DNA from: an uncultured Clostridia bacterium
Lineage (GTDB): Bacteria > Bacillota > Clostridia > Oscillospirales > Acutalibacteraceae
Length of the DNA stretch: 31,351 bases
NCBI GenBank assembly: GCA_947629295.1
Contig: CANRDH010000002.1
Span: 1 to 31,351 of the forward strand
Direction of reading: 5' to 3'
Part shown: positions 7,934 to 15,608 of the stretch, piece by piece
Layout of the letters: every line of letters begins with the position of its first letter
Position numbering within the stretch: the stretch's first letter is position 1
Program-made: the position numbers and the translations under genes
The notes under the pieces: generated by a model
Seen by the model: the letters and a program-made list of their open reading frames with translations, nothing else
Database searches by the model: none
Told to the model about the DNA's origin: nothing

Positions 7934-8001
7934 TCATTCCTTTCTTATTTTATACAGCACCGACACGTACAAGCTCTCTGAATTTGGCAGATATAAAACT
8001 T

Positions 8002-8970
8002 TTACGAGCGTGAATTACCTGAAGCAGCGTTCTTTTCGTAGGCTTTTATAATATCCTGAACAAGTCTGTTTCGTACAACATCAGAAGCACTGAAGGTTAC
8101 ACTTTCTATACCTTCGATATTTCTCAGTATCCTGATTGCATCCTTAAGTCCCGAGCGAACTCCCCCCGGAAGGTCAATCTGAGTGATATCCCCTGTAATT
8201 ACCATTTTTGAATTAAAGCCCAGGCGGGTCAAAAACATTTTCATCTGCTCAGGCGTCGTATTCTGCGCTTCGTCAAGTATAATAAAGCTGTCGTCAAGCG
8301 TTCTTCCTCTCATATATGCAAGGGGTGCAACCTCAATATTCCCTCTTTCAACATATTTCTGATAGGTTTCCGCGCCGAGCATATCGAAAAGTGCGTCATA
8401 CAGTGGGCGCAGATACGGATCAACCTTACTTTGCAGATCCCCCGGAAGAAATCCGAGCTTTTCTCCCGCTTCAACCGCCGGTCTTGTCAGAATAATCCTG
8501 TTTACCTCTCTTGCCCTGAACGCAGTCACCGCAACAGCCACGGCAAGATAGGTTTTTCCGGTTCCTGCCGGACCGATACCGAGCGTAACGGTATTTTTCT
8601 TTATAGCTGTGCAATATTTCTTCTGTCCGAGGGTTTTGGGCTTGACGGGTTTTCCTCTTGATGTTATGCATATACAATCCCCGGCAAGATGCTCTATCTT
8701 ATCCTCGTTGCCCTCGTTTACAAGGGACATACAATATCTCACATTCTGGTCGCTCAGAGCTTCCCCGCGGCTTACAAGACTCAGCAGACTTTCTGTCACC
8801 TTTACAGCCTTTGAAACATTTTCAGGTTCTCCGCTTATTTTAAGCTCCGAACCGCGGCAAACAACAGATACCATATATTCATTCTGTATAAGCCTTATAT
8901 TCTCGTCAAACGTACCGAAAAGTGCGACCGCCTGCTCCATTCGGTCAATATTTATGACTTGCTCTATCAT
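8002..8970 (-). CDS. phoH: PhoH-like ATPase
   Basis: A 322-residue PhoH-family protein. A KH-like N-terminal region (about 1-100) is followed by an RNA-helicase-like P-loop ATPase with Walker A GPAGTGKT (near residue 137) and Walker B FIILDEAQN. The family is linked to RNA metabolism by its constant pairing with ybeY; its precise substrate is not established. The ATG has AAGGTGG just upstream. It appears to be the first gene of the large maintenance operon, with a promoter at 9045-9073 and a small AT inverted repeat (8985-9003) in its leader. Confidence 0.93.
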   Translation of the reverse strand: MIEQVINIDRMEQAVALFGTFDENIRLIQNEYMVSVVCRGSELKISGEPENVSKAVKVTESLLSLVSRGEALSDQNVRYCMSLVNEGNEDKIEHLAGDCICITSRGKPVKPKTLGQKKYCTAIKKNTVTLGIGPAGTGKTYLAVAVAVTAFRAREVNRIILTRPAVEAGEKLGFLPGDLQSKVDPYLRPLYDALFDMLGAETYQKYVERGNIEVAPLAYMRGRTLDDSFIILDEAQNTTPEQMKMFLTRLGFNSKMVITGDITQIDLPGGVRSGLKDAIRILRNIEGIESVTFSASDVVRNRLVQDIIKAYEKNAASGNSRS

Positions 8971-8984
8971 TAAACCACCTTACT

Positions 8985-9003
8985 GAATAAATACTATTTA
9001 TTC
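8985..9003 (-). repeat. AT-rich hairpin in the phoH leader
   Basis: GAATAAAT and ATTTATTC form 8-bp arms separated by 3 bases, just upstream of the phoH ribosome site. It could be a weak stem or an operator. Confidence 0.35.
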
Positions 9004-9044
9004 ATATTTTTCATCCTAAAATAACAAAATATTGATTCACCGTA

Positions 9045-9073
9045 ATTATAACATAAAAATAGTTGAAAGTCAC
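9045..9073 (-). promoter_or_regulatory. Promoter of the phoH operon
   Basis: TATAAT (9045-9050) with GTGACT 17 bases upstream (9068-9073) on the minus strand, about 75 bases before the phoH start. Confidence 0.5.
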
Positions 9074-9181
9074 TATATTTTCTTTATTTTTTTTAGATTT
9101 TTTATAGATATATTTCATTTTTATCTAAAACAGAAAAAATCAGGTATACAATTTCTGCATTTTATACAGACAAAACAGAAA

Positions 9182-9209
9182 AACAGAGAGCACAACTCAG
9201 CCCTCTGTT
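9182..9209 (-). terminator. Rho-independent terminator after the FemAB-type operon
   Basis: AACAGAG (9182-9188) pairs with CTCTGTT (9203-9209), followed on the minus strand by a T-rich run. It sits about 33 bases past the third stop of the small exported-protein frame. The rest of 8971-9241 shows only the phoH promoter and leader. Confidence 0.65.
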
Positions 9210-9370
9210 CTTCACCGTACAATTTGATTTATGTAAATATTTTAATGTGCTCCAACTTCATACTCATCGATATTCCCAGAAGCTTCATCCGTCACCGGGT
9301 ACATTATACCGTTATCACCCAAAGATCCGGTCAACTCATACGGATATTAATCATAAAATTCAATATCATA

Positions 9371-9628
9371 TTATTCTTCCTGTCCGGGGTCTGCATCACT
9401 TCCTGTAATTTCGTTATCTTCCGGTATCTCGTCATATTCTGTTCCTCCGTCTTTCGGACTTACGGAAATTTCCTCCAAGCTTTGCAAATTATTTGACTCA
9501 ACTTCTCTTTTTGCCGCTGGAACCTCACTCTTCTGCATATCTGCACCATAGACACAGATATCTGAAATTATACCTCCTGTGACAATCGAAAAAATAACCG
9601 TTCCCAAAGCTGCCTTACCTAATTTCAT
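9371..9628 (-). CDS. Small exported acidic protein, possibly truncated
   Basis: An 85-residue frame from the ATG at 9628; a TTG three codons upstream is an alternative, and the ribosome site is weak for both. Residues 1-30 look like a signal peptide: MKLGK, a hydrophobic run, then VYGADM with a plausible cleavage after the alanine. The mature part is polar and very acidic, ending EDNEITGSDADPGQEE. No domain is recognised. It follows the aminoacyltransferase gene by 24 bases and probably shares its mRNA. The same frame stays readable after its TAA, with a second TAA seven codons later and a third at 9242, just before the terminator, so this may be a shortened form of a longer ancestral protein. 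Confidence 0.55.
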   Translation of the reverse strand: MKLGKAALGTVIFSIVTGGIISDICVYGADMQKSEVPAAKREVESNNLQSLEEISVSPKDGGTEYDEIPEDNEITGSDADPGQEE

Positions 9629-9652
9629 TGTGATCAAACTTCTTTCAAAATT

Positions 9653-10678
9653 TCACATTTTTTTATAGCCGAGAATATTAAGCATAAATGAAATTTCAAA
9701 ATGCTTCATCCTTGAAAAGATATAGTCAAACTCCCCTGCATATTTCGCGACCCTCCCGTTAAAACCTTTTTTGAAGCGATATACACCGTAATTGGGGTGA
9801 TTTTCTTCATAACAATGAGGTATACCCATAAAATCATATATTCTGCACCCGGATTCTATCGCCCAGCTTATCATATTCCACTGCATAAGGTAGTTTGGCA
9901 TAAACTCCCTATGCTTGCTTGTGGAACAGCCATATACATAGCTCACCCTGTCGCCAAAACGTACTGCAAGCGCACCGGATATTTCCTCTCCCTCAGGTGT
10001 ATAGCACATATAAAGCCTTGCATTCTCCCCGAAAGCACTGAGCATATCTCCGAAATATTCCTTTGAACGTATGGAAAAGCCATCTCTCTTTCCGGTTTCA
10101 AGCATGAGCTCATAAAATGCGTCAAGATTGCTGTTATGATAATCACATTCCACTCCCTTACGGCCTGCAAGACGTATATTATATCTCCATTTAGAATGAA
10201 ATGAATTAAACACTTCCTCCTTGCTTCTTCCGTCTATATCAAGCACATAGTTAATAAGGCTCTGCACACAGTCATCCTCCGGCACATCCGGGTTATATCT
10301 GAACCCCATACCTTTCAGAATGTTTATAGCCTCATAATCATCGTACAAAATCATGGGGTCTATTTTCAGCATGAAAGCATTGTATTTTTCTGCAAGAAGC
10401 TTTGCCCTGTCTATCAGCGATCTTAGGGTATTGACGTCATGCATATCGCATACCGGACCTCTCGGCGCATACATAAAGCAGGTATTAAGCAACGGAATTT
10501 TTTTGATAAGTATCTGCATTGCCCCCTCGATATTTCCAAACTCGTCGCGAATCACTATTCTTTCGCTGCTCCAGCTCTTTTTAAGCTTTTGCCAACACTC
10601 CGACTGCATAAAGCTTACGTTTTTGGCTGATATTACAAATTTCTCGTAATCCGATAAAACCTTTGTATCACTTTTCAT
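9653..10678 (-). CDS. FemAB-family peptidoglycan bridge aminoacyltransferase
   Basis: A 341-residue protein of the FemXAB family, which adds amino acids from aminoacyl-tRNA to the lipid II stem peptide to form interpeptide bridges. Features seen are CFMYAPRGPVCD (about 90-100), a long FHSKWRYNIRLAGRKGVE region, and the C-terminal GNAT-like stretch with YDFMGIPHC and GVYRFKKGFNGRVAKYAGEFDYI typical of the family. The second ATG (10678) is chosen because GGAGG lies 6 bases ahead of it. The C-terminus lacks the long coiled-coil arm seen in Staphylococcus FemA. Which amino acid is added cannot be read from the sequence. A strong terminator lies upstream, so it likely has its own promoter, which I could not place. 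Confidence 0.85.
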   Translation of the reverse strand: MKSDTKVLSDYEKFVISAKNVSFMQSECWQKLKKSWSSERIVIRDEFGNIEGAMQILIKKIPLLNTCFMYAPRGPVCDMHDVNTLRSLIDRAKLLAEKYNAFMLKIDPMILYDDYEAINILKGMGFRYNPDVPEDDCVQSLINYVLDIDGRSKEEVFNSFHSKWRYNIRLAGRKGVECDYHNSNLDAFYELMLETGKRDGFSIRSKEYFGDMLSAFGENARLYMCYTPEGEEISGALAVRFGDRVSYVYGCSTSKHREFMPNYLMQWNMISWAIESGCRIYDFMGIPHCYEENHPNYGVYRFKKGFNGRVAKYAGEFDYIFSRMKHFEISFMLNILGYKKM

Positions 10679-10713
10679 CATTTGCCTCCGTCAGAATCAT
10701 GTATAAAAAATTT

Positions 10714-10749
10714 CCTGTGTTATATTCGATAAATCAAATATAACACAGG
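10714..10749 (-). terminator. Terminator of the two-component operon
   Basis: A perfect 13-bp stem (10714-10726 with 10737-10749) with a 10-base loop, followed on the minus strand by AAATTTTTT. It lies 65 bases past the stop of the exported protein at 10815. Confidence 0.8.
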
Positions 10750-10814
10750 TGTTGTTATACAGTATTCCGCTTTTTGCAAAAGAAATGTAAAATGCGAATT
10801 GTGACGAATTTTTA

Positions 10815-11981
10815 TTATATCTTTCCTATACTTATACCTGTAATTCTTTCAGCACTCAGGCTGTAATAAAGTATTGTACTGCTTTCCCTCGAGTCCGCGC
10901 TTAAAACTATCATAATTTCATCGCCGATCGAAAAAATACTGTACTCTCCCGAGTAATACGGTATATCAGCATAAAACGACGCTGCCATATACACATCCTC
11001 CTGATATTTGTTATCAAAAAAGTCAATGCTGAAACTGATATTAATATATTTTTCTTTATCAGCGTTGGACAGCATTATATCAAAATGAGTACCGCTTTTT
11101 TCAATATGACTGAGAAAATTCAACAATAAATTATCATTGTCTGCATCATCTAAATATATTTGAACTGCTTCGTCGTTATTTTCCGCATTCACATCAGCAT
11201 CATACTGTTCATCGATTTTTTCTGTGCATGACAACATATAAAATTTTTCTATATATGTAAGAGCATAATCCAAATCATTTATAATTTCCGCGCTTTTCTT
11301 TGTTATCTCAGAGGAAGAAAACTCCTTATCCGTTTCCTCCCGCAATCTGTAAAATTTCAGCCTGTAATCCGTTACGTCCATAACAAGATCCATTATATGC
11401 TTGTTTTTATCTATACCGATATATTCAAAACCGTTGAGATATAATGTTCCGTCGTCCCCGTTTATTAATGCAGAGCTTATAAAATCCGTATCATCAGGAG
11501 CGGAGATATTATTGTCAAAAGTATAGTTTACACAGCTTATGATACTGTTAAGCTCATTTTTTCTTGTTGAGTACAGATATTCATAAGCCCTTTTCAAATC
11601 CGTATCACTTATACTGTTTACGTCAAACACAGTCCCGTTTTTGTCCGCTTCATGACAGAGTATATATATAATTTCTTCGGGTATCTCCTCTGTATTTTTT
11701 TCATCCTCAACAGAAGCTTCAGGCAAACCCCCATAATAGTTTTTTATATATACATCATAGCTTACGCATTTTTCGCTGTCATATTCAAGCCATGGATAAA
11801 AACGCGAGCTGTCCTCGTCATTAATAAACATAAGGCGGGTGCTGTCAGATTTACTCTCCTCAAATATTTGATCCTTATAATCGGGAATCATATTCCCGCA
11901 CATTATTATACCAAATATTTCCGCCGCCCCAAGCGACGCTATCAGCGCAAAGGAAAATAACATCATCCTATTCAGCTTCAT
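10815..11981 (-). CDS. Exported/anchored protein of a two-component operon, unknown function
   Basis: A 388-residue protein with an N-terminal signal or anchor (MKLNRMMLFSFALIASLGAAEIFGIIM, roughly residues 1-28) and a long acidic extracytoplasmic part rich in D, E, S and Y. No family motif is recognised. The ATG has GGAGGTG 7 bases upstream and overlaps the histidine kinase gene by 14 bases, so the two are translated together. Third genes of this kind in Firmicutes two-component operons often encode proteins that tune the sensor from outside the membrane (the WalH/WalI arrangement is one example), but no sequence similarity to those was seen. Function is therefore inferred only from position. 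Confidence 0.75.
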   Translation of the reverse strand: MKLNRMMLFSFALIASLGAAEIFGIIMCGNMIPDYKDQIFEESKSDSTRLMFINDEDSSRFYPWLEYDSEKCVSYDVYIKNYYGGLPEASVEDEKNTEEIPEEIIYILCHEADKNGTVFDVNSISDTDLKRAYEYLYSTRKNELNSIISCVNYTFDNNISAPDDTDFISSALINGDDGTLYLNGFEYIGIDKNKHIMDLVMDVTDYRLKFYRLREETDKEFSSSEITKKSAEIINDLDYALTYIEKFYMLSCTEKIDEQYDADVNAENNDEAVQIYLDDADNDNLLLNFLSHIEKSGTHFDIMLSNADKEKYINISFSIDFFDNKYQEDVYMAASFYADIPYYSGEYSIFSIGDEIMIVLSADSRESSTILYYSLSAERITGISIGKI

Positions 11982-13410
11982 TTTTGCTCACCTCCGACGC
12001 TTTTATCCTGACCTGTACTTCAGTGCCCTTGCCGAGCGCGCTTTCAAGCCTGATTTCCGCATTATGCTTTTTTGCTATTTCCGAGCATAACGCAAGACCA
12101 AGCCCCGCCCCGCCCTGCTTTCTCGAGCGCGATTTATCAGCCGTATAGAATGCCTCAAATATATGCTCCTTATCCTTATCAGATATTCCTATTCCGCTGT
12201 CCTTGACGGAAATAACGGCATAATCGCCGTCACGTCTGCATAACAAATAGATTTTTCCGCCCTCATGGGAAGCTTTCACAGCATTATCAATAAGATTATA
12301 TATAAGGGATTTGAATATATCCTCATCAGCATATATCATCAAAGGCTCACAATCTACAATAAGCTCTATTCCTTTAGCCTGCACTATCGGAATAAAAACT
12401 ATTTTCAGGTCGCCGAGAATATTTTCGGTATTTACGGGTTTAAGGTCAAGAGAATTATTACCTGCGGAAATAAGCTCCATAAGCTTTCCTGAAAGTGAAC
12501 GGATACGTTTTGCTTCGTCTACTATTATACCCGAATATTCGGCAAGCTCCTCTTGAGAAATTTTTTTCTTGATTCTGAGTATATCGGCAAAACCCAGTAT
12601 TGAAGTAAGGGGAGTTTTTATTTCATGGGCAAGACTGTCGATAAAACATTTTCTTTCCTCTGCAACAGCCTCTATCCTGTTATAATTTTCTTCAACAGAA
12701 CCCGCCATTTTATTAATGTTTACAGACAGTCTTTTAAGCTCCTCGCTTCCTTTAATTTTCAGCCGTTTGGAATAATTACCGTCCGATATTTCATTTATTG
12801 AGTCATTAATTTCTCCGAGCGGACGTAAAAACAGTTTGATTATAATAAGAAGAATTATAGCTATTACGAAAGCAAACGCAACGGAAATTATCTGAACAAA
12901 CCTTAACTGTCTTGCACTTTCCGTATATATTTCCGTTATATCGTTTGAAGAGACCACGGTATATTCACGTTCCTCCAGAACCATTTTTGAAGCCACGCAT
13001 ATATAGGATTTTTCGCCGCAGTCTGTTATGTAGGAAAAAATATCATCCTTATTCTCGATTGCCCCCACTAATTCGGCGGGATTTACCTTGTCGTTTCCGA
13101 TACGTGTAAGCTCCCCGTTTTCGTCATATACAACCGTAATATTATCATCCTCAGCCTGCCTGACTATTGTATCCTTAATTATTCCGTCAATTTCATCCTT
13201 CTGCATAACAAACAAATCAGATTTCAGGCGCTCATATGCCACATTATTTTTGAGTGTGGCGCAGATAAATTCATGGGATGATACAGCACGGCTTCTTTCT
13301 CTTGTTATCATCAGGGAGCGGTTATTTGTCAGTATAACGGCAGAGGTAATATTGATCATTGCTATGACAAGAAATAATGAGGAAATAAATATTTTAAACC
13401 ACAGCTTCAA
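11968..13410 (-). CDS. Membrane sensor histidine kinase
   Basis: A 480-residue kinase. One membrane segment lies at about residues 7-27, an extracytoplasmic sensor region at about 28-170, a second segment at about 172-194, then HAMP (about 195-245). The HisKA phosphoacceptor box follows in SLAHEIKTPLTSILGF (about 260-275). The ATPase domain has the N box (NLIDNAVKAS), G1 box (VKDSGIGIS) and G2 box (GGAGLGLALC). The TTG start is supported by AGGAG 8 bases upstream. It follows the response regulator by 11 bases. The architecture matches PhoR/WalK-type kinases without a visible PAS domain; the Pho-like repeats ahead of the operon make phosphate sensing a reasonable but unproved guess. Confidence 0.93.
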   Translation of the reverse strand: MKLWFKIFISSLFLVIAMINITSAVILTNNRSLMITRERSRAVSSHEFICATLKNNVAYERLKSDLFVMQKDEIDGIIKDTIVRQAEDDNITVVYDENGELTRIGNDKVNPAELVGAIENKDDIFSYITDCGEKSYICVASKMVLEEREYTVVSSNDITEIYTESARQLRFVQIISVAFAFVIAIILLIIIKLFLRPLGEINDSINEISDGNYSKRLKIKGSEELKRLSVNINKMAGSVEENYNRIEAVAEERKCFIDSLAHEIKTPLTSILGFADILRIKKKISQEELAEYSGIIVDEAKRIRSLSGKLMELISAGNNSLDLKPVNTENILGDLKIVFIPIVQAKGIELIVDCEPLMIYADEDIFKSLIYNLIDNAVKASHEGGKIYLLCRRDGDYAVISVKDSGIGISDKDKEHIFEAFYTADKSRSRKQGGAGLGLALCSEIAKKHNAEIRLESALGKGTEVQVRIKASEVSKNEAE

Positions 13411-13421
13411 GTCATTTCTCC

Positions 13422-14081
13422 TTAATCTACATTTTCAAGTCTGTATCCGAGCTTTGGAACTGTTATAAGTGAATCCTGAATTTCAAGCTTTTTTCTCAGT
13501 TGTTGCACATGGGCGTCAACTGTCCTTGTTTCTCCCGAAAAATCATATCCCCACACAGCGGAAAGAAGTCTTTCTCTTGTCAGGGCTATATCCGTATTTT
13601 TCACAAAATATACGAAAAGCTCAAATTCTTTGGGTGTCAGCGTAATATCCCTGTCATCCTTTTTTACGGTGTGCTTTGCAACATCAACAGTTATATTACC
13701 GTGTTTGTAAACGGTTTTATGCTTATTTCTTCTTCGCAGTACGACCTCTATTCTCGCAAGAAGCTCCACAGGTTCAAAGGGCTTTACAATATAATCCTCA
13801 GCCCCGAGCTTAAGTCCTTTGACCTTATCCGTTACATTCTGAAGCGCCGTAAGGAAAATAACGGGAGTCCTTTCCGTATCGATCTTATCGACGACATCAA
13901 AGCCGCTGCATCCCGGGAGCATCACATCAAGCAAAACCAGATCATAATCATTTTCTTTAATTTTGTCTGCCGCCGTCATCCCGTCCTCACAGGTATCAAA
14001 TTCATATCCCGCGATGGAAGTGGTGACTTCAAGCATTTTCCTGATATTTTCATCATCTTCTACAATAAGTAATTTTATCAT
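13422..14081 (-). CDS. OmpR/PhoB-family response regulator
   Basis: A 219-residue regulator. The receiver domain has the acidic pair in VEDDEN, phosphoacceptor D52 in VLLDVMLPG and the lysine in DYIVKPFEP. The C-terminal winged helix runs from about residue 125 and includes LTPKEFELFVYF and RTVDAHVQQLRKKLE. It is the first gene of a three-gene operon with the kinase and the exported protein. GGAGC lies just before the ATG. A TATAAT element and four spaced TTTACA-like repeats upstream suggest it may regulate its own operon. The B. subtilis PhoP is a member of the same subfamily, but so are many others. Confidence 0.95.
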   Translation of the reverse strand: MIKLLIVEDDENIRKMLEVTTSIAGYEFDTCEDGMTAADKIKENDYDLVLLDVMLPGCSGFDVVDKIDTERTPVIFLTALQNVTDKVKGLKLGAEDYIVKPFEPVELLARIEVVLRRRNKHKTVYKHGNITVDVAKHTVKKDDRDITLTPKEFELFVYFVKNTDIALTRERLLSAVWGYDFSGETRTVDAHVQQLRKKLEIQDSLITVPKLGYRLENVD

Positions 14082-14116
14082 TTTGCTCCTGTCCCCATAA
14101 TATTTTTAACAGCAAT

Positions 14117-14122
14117 ATTATA
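14117..14122 (-). promoter_or_regulatory. -10 element of the two-component operon
   Basis: TATAAT on the minus strand, 35 bases before the response-regulator start. No good -35 is present, which fits activator-dependent transcription from the repeats upstream. Confidence 0.5.
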
Positions 14123-14163
14123 ACATTTATATTTATAATAATAAAGTATCCGCATATGATAAT

Positions 14164-14203
14164 TGTCATGGAAATGTAAGAATTTTGTAAAAACATCTGT
14201 TTA
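14164..14203 (-). promoter_or_regulatory. Four Pho-box-like direct repeats
   Basis: Reading the minus strand: TAAACA (14198-14203), TTTACA (14186-14191), CTTACA (14175-14180) and ATGACA (14164-14169), at spacings of 12, 11 and 11 bases. B. subtilis PhoP is known to bind direct TT(A/C/T)A(C/T)A repeats about one helical turn apart. The array ends about 40 bases upstream of the -10. Confidence 0.5.
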
Positions 14204-14222
14204 ATCCTTTGAATATCCTCCC

Positions 14223-14350
14223 TTTGCCGGAGCGTTATCTTCCAAGGTAATAATCTGTACATTCCCTGCTAATGCTGTTTACATACGGCAGACGTGCCTC
14301 GACTGCCTCGCCCGTCCTATCATCCGTATGCTTTTTTCATGCAAACCGGC
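14223..14350. repeat. Nested inverted repeats between tRNA-Leu and the response regulator
   Basis: CATACGG (14282-14288) pairs with CCGTATG (14324-14330). Inside are GACG/CGTC pairings and a GGCAG/CTGCC hairpin, and outside TTTGC/GCAAA (14223-14227 with 14341-14345). On the plus strand the CCGTATG arm is followed by CTTTTTT, as in a terminator. No gene is seen in 14204-14405, so this is an unexplained structured segment. Confidence 0.45.
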
Positions 14351-14407
14351 TATAAAATCCATCGTCAGATATTAAAGCATATTAAGCATGACCACACAAA
14401 TCAGCCT

Positions 14408-14442
14408 AAAAAAATGCGCCCGGAAAATTTCCGAACACATTT
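14408..14442 (-). terminator. Terminator of tRNA-Leu
   Basis: A 14-bp stem with three G-U pairs (AAATG...CATTT outer, CGGAAA/TTTCCG inner), followed by a run of T on the minus strand. It begins 7 bases after the tRNA. Confidence 0.85.
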
Positions 14443-14449
14443 CCACACA

Positions 14450-14530
14450 TACGGGTGACAGGACTTGAACCTGCACGGTATTCCCACCGGAACCTAAATC
14501 CGGCGCGTCTGCCAATTCCGCCACACCCGC
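14450..14530 (-). tRNA. tRNA-Leu (anticodon UAG)
   Basis: An 81-base class II tRNA. The acceptor is GCGGGTG pairing with CACCCGT (first pair G-U), followed by discriminator A. The D-arm has TGGCAGACGC, the anticodon stem CCGGA/TCCGG with loop TTTAGGT gives anticodon UAG, then a long variable arm and the T-arm with GGTTCAAGTCC. CCA is not encoded. It has its own consensus promoter and terminator, so it is a single-gene unit. It should read CUN leucine codons. Confidence 0.95.
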
Positions 14531-14586
14531 AAATATAATTTAAAAAGCTATATGAATTTCAACCTCTTTTTTCCGGCACAAGTGTT

Positions 14587-14615
14587 ATTATACATAATAA
14601 ATCTTTATTTGTCAA
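14587..14615 (-). promoter_or_regulatory. Consensus promoter of tRNA-Leu
   Basis: TTGACA (14610-14615), a 17-base spacer and TATAAT (14587-14592) on the minus strand, with both hexamers perfect. The predicted start is about 50 bases upstream of the mature tRNA. Confidence 0.85.
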
Positions 14616-14686
14616 CGACTAATCTAAAAAACATATAAGGAATTAACAAAAGAAATAGATTCTCTAACCGTAAAATAGTTTTCGCA

Positions 14687-14725
14687 ATAAAAACTCCTTA
14701 CCTCCGAAAATGGCAGTAAGGAGTT
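14687..14725 (-). terminator. Terminator after sigE
   Basis: AACTCCTTAC (14692-14701) pairs perfectly with GTAAGGAGTT (14716-14725), followed by TTTTTATT on the minus strand, 50 bases past the sigE stop. Confidence 0.85.
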
Positions 14726-14774
14726 CTTTTATCCGAAAAGCTTTATTTCTTTATTCAGTGTTTTATATAAAATA

Positions 14775-15509
14775 TCATGCACTTTTGCTGTCGTCGCTGA
14801 TTTCCCTTTTCAGGCGGCGTATTATCTTCTTTTCAAGACGTGATATATACGACTGCGAAATTCCCAGCATATCCGCCACTTCCTTTTGTGTATGTGCCTT
14901 TTTTCCGTTGAGTCCGAAACGCAGCTCCATTATGGAAAGCTCACGCTCATTTAGTCTGTTTACCGCCTGCAAAAGCTGATTTTCCTCCGATTCCTTTTCT
15001 ATACGCATATTGACCATATCGCTGTCGCTGCCGAGAATATCGGCTATAAGAAGCTCATTACCGTCATAGTCCACATTAAGCGGCTCGTCAATTGAAATTT
15101 CATTTTTCTGCTGTGATGTCTTACGCAAAAACATAAGTATTTCATTTTCAATACAGCGTGATGCATAAGTTGCAAGCTTTATACCCTTTTCAGGGCGAAA
15201 GGTATTAACAGCCTTGATGAGTCCTATAGTTCCGATTGATATAAGATCCTCGACGCATAAATTTGAAGATTCAAATTTCTTAGCTATATAAACCACAAGC
15301 CTGAGATTATGCGTAATAAGCGGCTCTCTTGCACTTTCATCACCGTTTTTTATACGCTGCAAAATTTTCCTTTCTTCCTCCGTCTTAAGAGGAGGGGGAA
15401 GTGTTTCGGGGCCGTTTATGTAATATATCCCCTTTTTTCCCATTATCATCATGCGTATCTTTTCTATACCGCTTACCGCTATCTTGGAAACCTTTTTAAA
15501 TTTACCCAT
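14775..15509 (-). CDS. sigE: Sporulation sigma factor SigE precursor
   Basis: A 244-residue sigma-70 family protein that I assign to pro-sigma-E, the mother-cell factor of sporulation. An N-terminal stretch of about 25-30 residues before the conserved GPETLPPPL corresponds to the inhibitory pro-sequence. Region 2 is seen in LRLVVYIAKKFE, DLISIGTIGLIKA and ATYASRCIENEILMFLR; region 4 is the C-terminal HTH (QKEVADMLGISQSYISRLEK). The ATG at 15509 is chosen over an upstream TTG because AGAGGGG lies 7 bases ahead. It follows spoIIGA, its processing enzyme, as in Bacillus. The sigG gene that often comes next is absent; a terminator and tRNA-Leu follow instead. Confidence 0.92.
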   Translation of the reverse strand: MGKFKKVSKIAVSGIEKIRMMIMGKKGIYYINGPETLPPPLKTEEERKILQRIKNGDESAREPLITHNLRLVVYIAKKFESSNLCVEDLISIGTIGLIKAVNTFRPEKGIKLATYASRCIENEILMFLRKTSQQKNEISIDEPLNVDYDGNELLIADILGSDSDMVNMRIEKESEENQLLQAVNRLNERELSIMELRFGLNGKKAHTQKEVADMLGISQSYISRLEKKIIRRLKREISDDSKSA

Positions 15510-15608
15510 ATAATAACCCCTCTGCGCTGTATAATGCGCTGTCAATTTGCGTCGTCGCTCATTTCTCCTGACATAACCTGATGACTAAATACATTAAGAT
15601 TTACGTTT

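Noticed and set aside
14053..14262. 69-codon minus-strand frame upstream of the response regulator
   Set aside because: It overlaps the regulator's start, covers the promoter and Pho-like repeats, has no ribosome site and shows no recognisable protein pattern.
15542..15562. Six-codon frame (MSDDAN) with AGGAG between spoIIGA and sigE
   Set aside because: The ribosome site is only two bases from the ATG and the frame is too short to judge; probably chance.
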